Part shown: positions 39,301 to 49,110 of the stretch, piece after piece | How the letters are laid out: each line of letters starts with the position of its first letter | Position numbering within the stretch: position 1 is the stretch's first letter | Assembly: GCA_037178975.1 (NCBI GenBank) | Contig: JASJZH010000001.1 | Span: 682,001-746,000, forward strand | Source: Oscheius tipulae | Lineage: Eukaryota > Nematoda > Chromadorea > Rhabditida > Rhabditidae | DNA length: 64,000 nucleotides | Direction of reading: 5' to 3' | Program-made: the position numbers and the translations under genes | The notes under the pieces: generated by a model | The model's database searches: none | Seen by the model: only the letters and a program-made list of their open reading frames with translations | What the model was told of the DNA's origin: nothing

Positions 39301-40283
39301 TCTATACTTTCGCAGGAGAGATGGATGCTGGCTTGTTTAAGCTGTATCCGAAAAATAAATCATGGATTGAACTGACCCATATCCCCAATGGTCGAATGCC
39401 TAAGTTTTTCCAAAGCGTCGCATACCGAAGCAAACTTTACGTCACTGTGCGAGAGTATATTTGCGATACAGTATTCGCTTACGATCCCGCTACAAATTCT
39501 TGGAGTAAACTAGCGTGAGTCCTTAGTAGATTTTAGTCAATCCAGACAATAAGTTTTGTTCCTCTTGCTCATATGAAAAAATTCGGCGCTGTTACGTCTT
39601 ACGCGGACAATCGAGTTTTGCGCGGTCAGGACGCGAGACTTACCTTCCGCGGAACGAAAGACCACGCTGCTGGGGTGCGAATAAAGTACAAGTTCGCAAA
39701 CTTTGATTGACCGCGCAAAATGTCTTTGATCGCGAAAGACGTACGAACACCGAAAATCCATGTCGCTTTCTGTTCTATCTTTCTCTTACAAGGGAAGCCT
39801 ATCAAAGAAACTATGATCATTCAAAGGATTACTGTCTTTAACAACAAATTATATATATTTGGTAAAAGCGAGAAAAATTCTTGTATGGAAGCTGGATACT
39901 ATGACACTGTGAAAGACGAATGGGCATACTTGAGCTTGGACTTCGCTGTTAACTCTTTATACACCCGAGTGGTTACATACAAAAACGAACTTGTTTTCTT
40001 TAACAATCCTGATGTCTTTGTGGCAAACTTTGCTGAAATACCGTCTTTGAAGAAACTGCCACGACTAAAGTCTTGGCGTGATTCTGCTGCCGTCTTTACT
40101 TGTGAAAATTCGCTACTTGTTGCTGGCGGTCACAAAGGAGGAGGTAGTTTCTCGGATGCAGTGGAAAGTTTTGATGGAATGACCTGGACTGAATTGCCTC
40201 GCATGCCCTATGGGCTTACAGCTTTTACCACTGTAACTGCAAATGGCGATCTGGCTAAACAACTTTTGACGTGGTCTTGTTAG
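36348..40283 (+). CDS. kinase-kelch fusion protein, copy A
   Basis: Exons in phase: 36348-36381, 36415-36511, 36552-36621, 36847-37127, 38334-38426, 38462-38572, 38613-38732, 38846-39027, 39072-39130, 39171-39514, and a last exon from about 39793 to the stop at 40281-40283 (about 625 residues). Residues about 1-300 are a protein kinase: VVVKVFA (ATP-binding Lys), YVMEFMANGSL, HRDVNTRN, ISDFGSAKL, YMAPEVIGG and DVYSLGISTWEMF. About 300-360 is a linker. The rest is a kelch-like propeller (TLLIGGYRG, YDPATNSWSKL, LLVAGGHKGGG, SFDGMTWTELPRMP). The start ATG is shared with copy B. The 1.2 kb intron before exon 5 carries an inserted repeat. The last junction is imperfect: the acceptor used in copy B is changed here, so the final exon may need a different splice site. 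AATAAA is at 40285-40290. Confidence 0.75.
37188..38300. repeat. repeat insertion in the large intron of copy A
   Basis: Intron sequence next to exon 4 is shared with copy B up to about 37187, then non-unique material begins. It includes a half of the CTCTCCCACCCTGGGAGAGA foldback, a CGTATATTCCTTACTG segment and an AAGGGAATCTACCAT segment. All three reappear within the matching intron of copy B at about 48400-48660. It looks like one or more copies of a dispersed non-coding element. Confidence 0.5.
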
Positions 40284-40290
40284 GAATAAA

Positions 40291-41321
40291 CTTTGTATTA
40301 AATTGGATTTGAAAATCGTTATGCAGTAGTTATCATTAATTACATATGCGCCATTAAATCCGTCATCAAAAGTACTAAGTATTCTTCGGAAGTTTGAAGA
40401 GGTGGTATTAATAATGAAAAAAATAGTAGAGCCCAGACAATCCTAAAACTACATTTCGCGCTGATAAAGCTGCGATAATATAGAAATTGTTCCCATTCAT
40501 AGGGGATCGAATGATTGCATATGCAATTTGAATTAGTATTTTCCACTTTTTCTTCACTAGAAACACTAAGCATGTGGAACAAGGGTTTGCTTCTAGTCGG
40601 AACATATCCCGGTTTATCTTCTACTCACAAGTCATATGTCACATTAATTTATGCGCCAAAAATTTGTAATCTATTCTATTAGAAGGACCGTCCACTCGGA
40701 GTTCCCTCTAGAAGTTAAAGGTCTGCCGGTGAAAACAGGCACTGATTCTTCCTGTATCGTAGATGCAGTACGTGCTCGTTTGAGACCTTATCAGAGTTGC
40801 AGCATGTTTAATGCTTTCCAACAAATCTAGTTGCTCGATAAGATCTTCTAGACCCAATGCGAACTACGTGTGGTGACTGAGAAGGTGGACTAGAGATTAT
40901 ATATCACTAGCATTAAAGGTTTAGAGAATAGTTCGAGTTTGGCTATTCAAGCAATGAGATGGATAAAACCATCCGTATTTCGCAAATTTTTTCCTTATAG
41001 TTTTATTTCTTTGATCCAAGATGAATTGGGTTTCATTGGAAGACTATCTTCCCAGCTATACGAACTAGTATTCAAAAGATCGTCCTTTCCTTGGCTCTTT
41101 ATAATCAACCGTTCTCGCAACAAAAACCCAAGGATTGGCTTGTGTGTGCTGGATTATTCAACATTCGATCCCTGTTCAGTGACCCAGAGAATATGCCTGG
41201 TGCTTGAGTTAAATACACATTTCCAATTTTTGTATTATATATTGACAAATTTTAGCAACCAGAAACGTGCAAACAATAGCAGTAGGATCATTCACAGCTT
41301 CTTTTCTTGCAATATCACAGT
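40291..41321. other. convergent spacer between copy A and the CUB-like gene
   Basis: AT-rich DNA. No exon with supported splice sites is seen. Confidence 0.4.
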
Positions 41322-41924
41322 TTACACAAGGGTTAGCGTAATAGAAGCCCTCCCAGATCCTACATAGAAAGTGTTAAGGTTCCCGTGGAACTGCTTAGGT
41401 AGCCTCTTGGGATTAATGTTGATCCAAGATGAATTGGATTTCATCGGTCCATCAGCAACATATGAAAAAGGGCCGGTGTTCTCTTCAAAAGGAACCAATT
41501 GACGGAGGTCGAAAGTTGAGCCTTGTTTGTCCCCAATGATGGTCATGGCTCCAGCACGGGTATCGTCACCTATGAGCATACTCTCCAGGGTATGGTCTTC
41601 CCTTGCAATGGGAACGTAATCAACATAGTGGTAATTAAGGTTTGCCACGTCTAAAAAAACAAGTTATCTCTACGTCTCTTTGCCTCTCTGTCTCTCTGCC
41701 TTTTTGTCCTTTTTAACTCTTTGATACTCACTGGAAGAATCCGTAGCAAGTACTGCTCCTTTAGTAATTTCGACAATAGATTTGGCCACATACATTTGGT
41801 GATTGAAGGAAGAGGTCTGTCTAAATACAGGCTAAAAGTATATTATTAATCTGTGCGATTTAAAAACAGACGTTCCAATTAGTGTACCGCTATCATAGAC
41901 GAACACGTTGTTTAGTGCATAATA

Positions 41925-43166
41925 TTGGGTTGGTAAATAAGTCTTTTCGCTTTTTGTAAACATGTTTTTCACCTTGTTTACGACAACGGCCGAGCTATTG
42001 GTTATAGCACCTCTTGTAGCTCACTCAATCCTCTACCACCACCATGCAAGACACCACTTGCCTTTTTCTTATTCTCTATTTTCTGTTCGTTTTGATCCGG
42101 ACTATTGATGATCTACCATCCTACGATCTGCGACATGAGTTCCTCAAAGGCACGAATGGAGCCCGAACGGCGGCTGATATCAACGATGTTTATGGCCAAG
42201 GGACGACGTTCACGAGGGTATGCCAGTTGTGGTTCCGTCACTTTCGGTCTGGAGACAAAAACGTCGAAGATGAGCCAAGGTCAATTTTTGATGAATCGAA
42301 GCTGCTGCAGCTCGTGAACGAGAACAATCGCCAGACTACCCGTGAACTAGCAGAAGCACTGTCTGTCAGTCATGCTGCAGTGGAACATCATTTGAAGCAA
42401 TTGAGATTTACGAAGAAACTGGGCACTTGGTTGTCGCATGACATCAGTGACACCCAGAAGTGGCAGCGCATGTCCGTCGCCCATTCTCTCCTGTCCAGGT
42501 ATGAGAGGAAATCCTTTTTACCACGCCTGGCGATGGGGAATGAGAAGTGAGTAATGTAGGTAAACTTCCGAAGGAAGCGTCAATGGGTGGGTCCAGGGCA
42601 GACACCAAGTTCTGATGTGAAACCTGACACCCATCAAAAGAAGATTATGCTCTGTGTTTTCTGGGATATCGAAGGTATGGTGCACTGGGAATTGCTGGAT
42701 GCTGGAACTATCCTTACGGCCGCCATTTATAGCCAGCAACTAAAAAAGGTTGCCGTTGCACTTCGTCAGAAACGGCCGCTGAAGTCGAAAGTCATCCTGC
42801 AGATGGACAACGCGCGCCCCCATGTTGCAAAACTCACTCGCTCCAAGATCCACGACCTGGGTTGGGAGATTTTACCCCATCCTCCATACAGCCCGGACCT
42901 TGCCCCTTCCGACTATTATCTGTTCCGGACCCTCAACAACGAGATTGGAGGACAACAGTTCGATTCCGACGGCGCACTCAAAACCTGGTTGACAAACTTT
43001 TTCGCGTCGAAACCCAAGGTGTTCTAGGAGCGTGGCATCCGTAAGCTACCCGTGAAACGGGCAGACGTGGTGCATCGTAATGGTGATTACAGCGAATGAA
43101 AAAGTTATTTGGACGTCAATAAATTTTTGCGTTTGAAAAAGCGAAAAGACTTATTTACCAACCCAA
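41925..43166 (+). mobile_element. mariner element, defective transposase, intact ends
   Basis: The 1242-bp element begins TTGGGTTGGTAAATAAGTCT and ends with its reverse complement. The inverted repeats are about 31 bp and perfect (41925-41955 and 43136-43166). It is flanked by TA duplications at 41923-41924 and 43167-43168. The transposase (from about 42044) reads a helix-turn-helix region (WFRHFRSGDKNVEDEPRS, RELAEALSVSHAAVEHHL) and a DD34D core (LQMDNARPH, YSPDLAPSDYYLF). In-frame stops occur at the first catalytic block, where GDEKW reads GNEK-stop, then again two codons on, and near the end (KVF-stop). The first Asp is also changed to Asn. It is non-autonomous, but its ends look mobilisable. 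Confidence 0.93.
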
Positions 43167-43689
43167 TAGTTGGTCCAACTGCCTACAGCTCTCTTCAGGT
43201 TGACAAGATTGCGGGCGGATATGATGTTATAGGTCTGCCCTTCCAGAAGATCTTCAGCGTAGAAAAGAGCCGATGGCCCATCCGTGTCTACGGTGGTGGA
43301 GGACTTCAGATTTTGTCCGAGCATGTCTGAATAGTATGACTTAAACTGACATGGAATCTTTGCTATACTGCAATGAAAGACTCACTTTTCTGTATCGTGA
43401 TGTCTATCTGATATTTCATTTGTGTGTTCTTTCCTGACTGGACTCGGAATATTGAGGCCAAGCCGTTGTTCCATATGGGCACTTCATCCCTAAGAAGGGT
43501 TAACTGTTTTTCTTGCAGACTTACGAGCAGAGAATCATACTAATGAGGTAGTTATTTGCATCGGTGACCGAAACCCTGTTATCAAGGCTGATATTGTAAA
43601 CAAGAATATGGGCATATGCAAAATGTCCTGGCGGCACGATGAACTGAAACTTACACATATGTGCAGTTAAACAGAGATGGTTCGTTCAA

Positions 43690-43795
43690 GCCAATGAGAC
43701 AAGGAGATAGACAGATAGACAGAGCGACCGAGAGACAGAAAGACAGAGAAACAGAGAAACATTGAGACTGGAAGACAGAGAGACAGAAAGAAAGC
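43690..43795. repeat. GAGACA microsatellite in intron 1 of the CUB-like gene
   Basis: Tandem AGACAGAGAGACAGAAAGA-like units, the same family as other GA-rich tracts in the window. Confidence 0.7.
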
Positions 43796-44087
43796 CGAAA
43801 ACTAACATTGTACGACGAACTGTACCAGCAGTCAGAAGAATACGCGGGGGAGGTAAGGGGCATAGAGTATGGGCCATTCAGATTGATCGTTTGATTCTGG
43901 CAGTTTCCAGCCAATTGAGCTGGTGCGGCCAGACAAGCACAGTAAGATAGCAGGCAGCATTTCTGTCTTGAGTTTTTGTGCACCGACTATCAGGGGAGCC
44001 CCTTCTATTTCTCCAGACCGTCTAATCATTCGATCTTACGTAATTTATTAAATGGTCTTGATAAAATGTCATTGTAAACCGATTGAG

Positions 44088-44137
44088 CTTGCCTCTAGGT
44101 GACTACAAGACCTTCGTCTTGTAGTCACCTAGAGGCA
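44088..44137. repeat. perfect 23-bp hairpin with 4-nt loop
   Basis: Left arm 44088-44110 and right arm 44115-44137 are exact reverse complements, separated by CTTC. It is not inside any called exon. Confidence 0.9.
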
Positions 44138-44395
44138 ACGTTAGTTTATCAGCTACATTGACTAAAAAGTAGAATTCCAGTGATTGCCATTTTCAGTTTG
44201 ATACCAGTAATGTTGTATTCAACTATCTTGCATACAACATCTTGCATACAACTTCCGCGATAAATCTGAGGTGAAAAATCCATTACATAGCATACAAGTT
44301 AGTTTTTGTCTACAATTTTATACTCACAAGTCTACGGTCGTCGTGTATTTACAAAGTTTCGCTCTCTAATACTGAACCGCAAAACCTTGATGCCG

Positions 44396-44432
44396 GCGCA
44401 CCCGTAGCTCAGCTGCTAGTGCGCTGGGAAAT
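44396..44432 (+). repeat. 5' tRNA-like fragment
   Basis: GCGCACCCGTAGCTCAGCTG followed by CTAGTGCGCTGG resembles a tRNA acceptor, A box and D arm. No B box or 3' half follows, so it is a truncated tRNA pseudogene or SINE head. Confidence 0.4.
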
Positions 44433-45007
44433 GGTCACAAGTGTCTCAGCTTTGTTATTCACTGATGTATGGTTTTTCGACATTTTATCCTAACTTTGAG
44501 CTCTTTTGAGCGGAGCCAATGCAAGGTCGTTGTCTGAAACAGCGGCGAAGTCGGCGTAAATGAACAAATCTGTAATCTGCCTAGCGTTTTCGAATTGAAC
44601 TGCTCCGCCGTAAGGCGGCCATTGAACAATTCGATCAGATTATGGTTTGTATTAGCAACTCCTTTGGAAACACTTCTTCACACATGACAAGTGTAGACTC
44701 TTATTCTCGCCTCGAATTAAAACGCTTTCTGACAGTTTTGGTTAGTCTTTTTGCATTCGTTTTAATATTCTCAGCAGAAGAGCTTGTCCAAAGATGAGCC
44801 CTAAAATCTCGTCCCGGCTCTGCTCTTGCCGATTTTCCCCGATGATAATGTTAGACGATAAACTGGGAAAAAATCAACACAGAGTTGCAACAAGAGGAAA
44901 AAGTTCCTAACTGATTACAACGAAGGAAAAATATTCAAAGGTTTCGTTTTCTAATCGATTACGGTACGGCGAGAAGCAAAATAAATAGAGGGGAAAAGGA
45001 ATAACAG

Positions 45008-45172
45008 AACTTGGGGTTTGTGACACAATCAAAAGCCTATAAACATTTCTACAAGTGCAGCTACTTTAAGATCTACACGAAACGTGACATTCAACACTGC
45101 TGTGAAGAGCACACAGACAAGGGAGATGAGCTGTACGACTCCAGATATAAGGACACCGAGATGCAATTTTAA
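45008..45172 (+). CDS. possible orphan last exon, Cys/His-rich
   Basis: An open block preceded by a CAG acceptor-like site reads 54 residues to TAA at 45170-45172. It includes HFYKCSYFKIYTKRDIQHCC and EEHTDKGDELYDSRYKD. There is no ATG. Cys/His spacing suggests a small metal-binding finger, but I recognise no family. It could be a remnant of a gene or an exon of an unseen transcript. Confidence 0.25.
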   Translation, partial: NLGFVTQSKAYKHFYKCSYFKIYTKRDIQHCCEEHTDKGDELYDSRYKDTEMQF

Positions 45173-47719
45173 TGAGAAGAAATTGTCGATCGATTTTGGC
45201 CTGGTTGAAGAGAAATAAAGTTCTATCTCTGTCTCTCAATACCTACACCTTCGGAGTTGTAGTACAAACCTTTCAAGGGGAATCACCACCCTTTACACCT
45301 TCAAATCAAGAGCCATCGGAATGACCTTAGAATGACTGAAAGTAAGGCGGGGTTGTTGATTGTTTTGAAGGGAAAGCAGTCGGTCGCCCTGGGAGAAAGA
45401 GTCACAGAGGAATTTTGTACTGTGTTTGTGTGTTCAACTACACAACGATTTCCAAATTCAATTTAATACAAAGTTTATTTCTAACAAGACCACTTCAACA
45501 GTTGTTTAGCCAGATCACCAGTTGCAGTTACAGTGGTAGAAGCTCTAACTCTATAGGGCATGCGAGGCATTTCAGTCCAGGTCATTCCATCAAAACTTTC
45601 TACTTCATCCGAGTATTGATAGTTGTCGTCTAGTATATTGTGACCGCCAGCAAAAAATAGGGAATTTTCACAAGTAAAGACGGCAGTATATTTACGCCAA
45701 GACTTTAGTCGTGGCAGTTTCTTCAAAGGCGTTCTTTTATCAAGGTTTGACGTGTAGACATCAACATAGACAAAGAAAAGCAGCTCGTTATTGTATGTGG
45801 CAACATGTGTGTAAAGAAAAAACGCAGGAAAATTCAGGGTCAAATACGTCCATTCGTCTTCTACAGTGTCATAGTATCCAACTTTACCAGATTCCAAGCC
45901 ATTACCAAATATGCATAGTGTATCGTTTAAGACACTTATCCCTCCAATAAATTTAGTTCCTTTGATGGGCCTGCAAAGGTAATCTAAAGTTTTGATAATA
46001 AGTTTGATCCAGTCGTTCAAAACTTTTATCTAGCAATTCGGGTTTCTGGGCTATCCTTCTTTTCATTCACGGTATGCCAAAAACCAAACCTCTGGAAGCT
46101 TACTACAAAACTGGAGCGTTTAGATTAAACACCAGTTGCCTACGACGGCTTTCGCCTCTTGGATAAAAAAGGCTGCAATTTTGGAGATGGAACGCGAAAC
46201 GTAGTTGAAACAAGACATTCCCATTTTTGCAGTAAGTTTCTAGAGATCTGGTTACTTTTGACACACGTAGGCTGAACTAAGAGAAAGATAGGACAAAAAG
46301 CGACATGAACTTTCGGTGCTATTATGTCTTTCGCTATCAATCAAAGTTTGCGAACGACGATAGGAAGTGTACTTTATTCGCAATTTAACTGCGCGGTCTT
46401 TCATTCCGCGGAAGGTAAGTCTCGCGTCCTGACCGCGCAAAATTCGATTGCCCGCGTAGAACTGAAAAGGACTCACGCCAATTCACTCCAAGAATTTGCA
46501 ACGGGGTCGTAAACAATATTGAAAACACCGTAAATGTCGCCAAAAACGACGTAAATTTTGCTTCTGTATGCGACGGATTGGTAAAAAGTAGTTTCGTTTT
46601 TTTCTCGGGGGATATAGCTCAGTTTAATCCATGATCCATTTTCTGGAATCAGCTTGAACAAGTTCGAATTCCATCCTTCTCAACAGACAGCATAGAGCTC
46701 TCCATCAAGAACCACAGCTTCCGTGTCGAAACAGGGCACTCTCACATCCAGCTCTTTCCAGGTTTTTGTATTATGTTCGAAAGCTAGCAAAGTTTCATGT
46801 GGCCGATGATTGTCTCGATAGCCACCGATCAGCAGTGTCTGCAGAACATTGTAAATCACGATAAATGTGAAAGCAGCCTACCAGTTTAGAATCGAAGGAA
46901 TTGTGTGCATTTGTATTTTGTATTACCGATGAGAGAGGACCACAAGCAAAGGCAGCCACAACCAAAAACAAAAAACCACAACCAAAACTCTCATCTTTTT
47001 GCAAAATATTATCTGGCGTTTTTACCATTGTACACCAGAGATCTTTTGCTTTCTACCAATAAAGCCTTTTGTACTTTTGGGGCGTTTGGTGACAAATTAG
47101 TTTCACTTTCTAACTTGTCGGCAATGGTTGTAAAATCAATTGCTTTTGGGCGCAGTGTATGCTGGTCTTCCAAAGATCTGAAAAAAAGATCTGTGGATCA
47201 GAACAGACAGAGACAGAGATAGAACTCCATTTCCGCGTTCTCGTTCTACGTTGACACTGGCAGACAGGGCTCTTCTTAAAATGGGTCAAAAACTTACCTC
47301 AAGACCAAGTTTTTCATCTCCTCCTTCATTTTCAACTTAATTTTAGGCCTAGTTCCATTAATAGTCCTAATGCCGAGACTAAATGGGGACAATCTATTGT
47401 GCTTATAGAACGGCTTTCTAAAACTGATGTATTTTCCTAATGCTTCTGTTTCGATACTTTCTGTGAAACATCTCCCACGTTGAAATACCAAGCGAATACA
47501 CGTCGGCTGCAGAATTCACTCCCTTACCGCCAATAACCTCAGGAGCCATATACACTATCGTTCCCATGCTAAAATAAGCAGTGAAAAATTTCATTTGACT
47601 TACAAACAAGAGTTTATCTCAGTAGTTGTGGCATCCAGCTTCGCCGATCCAAAGTCGCTGATCTTCAAGACGTCGATAGTTTCTCCAAGAAGCATGCTAA
47701 ATTCGAAGCATCAAAACTG

Positions 47720-49110
47720 CTATGGTTTACTCTGTGGCTGCGAACAACATATTACATCGTAAGAATTTTCCGGTACGATTCAGCACGACCTAACTCAAAG
47801 AGCAATAGTTAGACATTTTCTGATTCAAATAGCATGTCTCGGTCGCTGTCTGCACAACTGTTCCTTCGATTTTATTCAGTTTCACTAATTTTGTTCTGCT
47901 CCGCGACATCGCCGCTGTAAGTGCGCTTATCGGATAGAAGGCTTGATTTTTGAGATTTTTGAGCTTCATGTTCTGCAAAGTTACAGAACTGAAAAAGGGT
48001 TACAACTTTGTAGAACACCAGTCGCTTACGTTTCTGGCGGAGCGACCCAGTGCTGTTTGAACTGTTTGATTTCACGGCGTGTTATGCGCGTCGCCACTTT
48101 TTCAAACTGGGCGCAAATGCCGCTCGTTTCCTTAAGTACAGTATCCTACTGAAATCCTGGTTTAAACCGATTTTGGCACAGAATACCGTATACCCTACAT
48201 TAATCAAAAAGCGGCCAGAGAACTAATTTTAAATTCCCGCCTTCGAAATATGGCACGAGAAAAATTGGCGACGCCTTTTGCATAGGCGTAACACGCAGTG
48301 ATCTTGAAAAAAAGAAAACAAAAGCCATTTTGCTTAAAATTGGCGCCACTTAGAAATACACCAAGCGAGCGAGGGGCGCTAAGGGTTTCAAATAGACAGA
48401 CAGATACAGAGACGCGCAGACATTTTAAAATAGATTGCACACAGCGCTATCCTACTTCTGTAGTGGTTCATGGAGTGGCACCAGGATATGGTAGATTCCC
48501 GCCTGGCGGAACGCCTTTCATCGTGCGGATGGTCAACGCGGGTTTCCTCCAGCATCGGAGAATAGAAAGTGCCCATCGGTCTCTCCCAGGGTGGGAGAGA
48601 CCGATGGGATGTAACAGGATCAACAGTAAGGAATATACGCCTTCCTGGATACAATAGCGGTAAGAACGCTCATACAACCGTTTCCTCGTAATTACCAGGC
48701 CGACAGCGATAGGGAGGCCAGGAAATGCTCACGGGAGAAGGTGAACCTTTAGCAGTAAAAGACGCTGTGAAACTCTTCGCAAAACTCGTGCAGGAGCTCC
48801 AGCGATAGAGACTACAGAAAGAGTAGTAAAAGAGCGCCGTGCGGGGTGCCATAAGCGGTTACGGTAGCCTGCTCCACGATCTCGGCAATGGGGCGGTAAT
48901 TCAAATAGCCAGTTTACGTGCAATATTTGATGCGGAAAAGTTAAAGCGAGAAAGATCTGCTCAGGGTCACAGAAAGGGATAGAAACCGGGCAAAGTTCAA
49001 AGGGATCAGAAGTTTTAACTGGCACTTGAGCCGTCCTAGGGGCGATAGTATGCGCAAATGGCTTCAGACAATCAGACAAAGACGCGCAAACATTTTAAGT
49101 TAGATTGTAC
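47720..49110. repeat. repeat insertion in the large intron of copy B
   Basis: Between shared intron ends this segment carries a GACAGACAGATACAGAGACG tract, the perfect foldback at 48572-48608, and segments in common with the insertion in copy A. It also has a block (48660-49080) that I do not find in copy A. It is non-coding as far as can be seen. Confidence 0.5.
48572..48608. repeat. 17-bp perfect foldback inside the intronic repeat
   Basis: CCCATCGGTCTCTCCCA and TGGGAGAGACCGATGGG are exact reverse complements separated by GGG. A one-sided copy of this sequence occurs in the copy A intron near 37450-37475. Confidence 0.9.

Larger units (their letters stand above)
41322..43983 (-). pseudogene. 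nematode CUB-like secreted protein, split by a mariner insertion
   Basis: Six exons on the minus strand: 43807-43983, 43525-43643, 43386-43489, 43326-41868 (interrupted by the element 41925-43166), 41732-41831 and 41322-41650. When the element and one TA copy are removed, the fourth exon is 215 nt and all phases agree, giving 347 residues. The protein begins with a short basic, Cys-rich leader. It then has INLNGPYSMPLTSPAYSSDC, VPPGHFAYAHILVYNIS and VSVTDANNYLI, the hallmarks of the nematode CUB-like (DUF141) domain. A second module of unknown type ends in TFYVGSGRASITLTLV. As it stands the insertion breaks the reading frame after a Trp-Thr-Asn, so this allele should be null unless the element is removed. 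Confidence 0.75.
43984..45480. other. spacer with hairpin, tRNA fragment and a possible exon
   Basis: No complete gene. It holds a perfect 50-bp hairpin (44088-44137), a 5' tRNA-like fragment (44396-44432) and a 54-codon open block (45008-45172). Confidence 0.4.

Noticed and set aside
41739-43330. Reading the plus-strand ORF at 43109-43330 as the tail of the mariner transposase
   Set aside because: The mariner right end is at 43166. Beyond it the real coding strand is minus, in the CUB-like gene.
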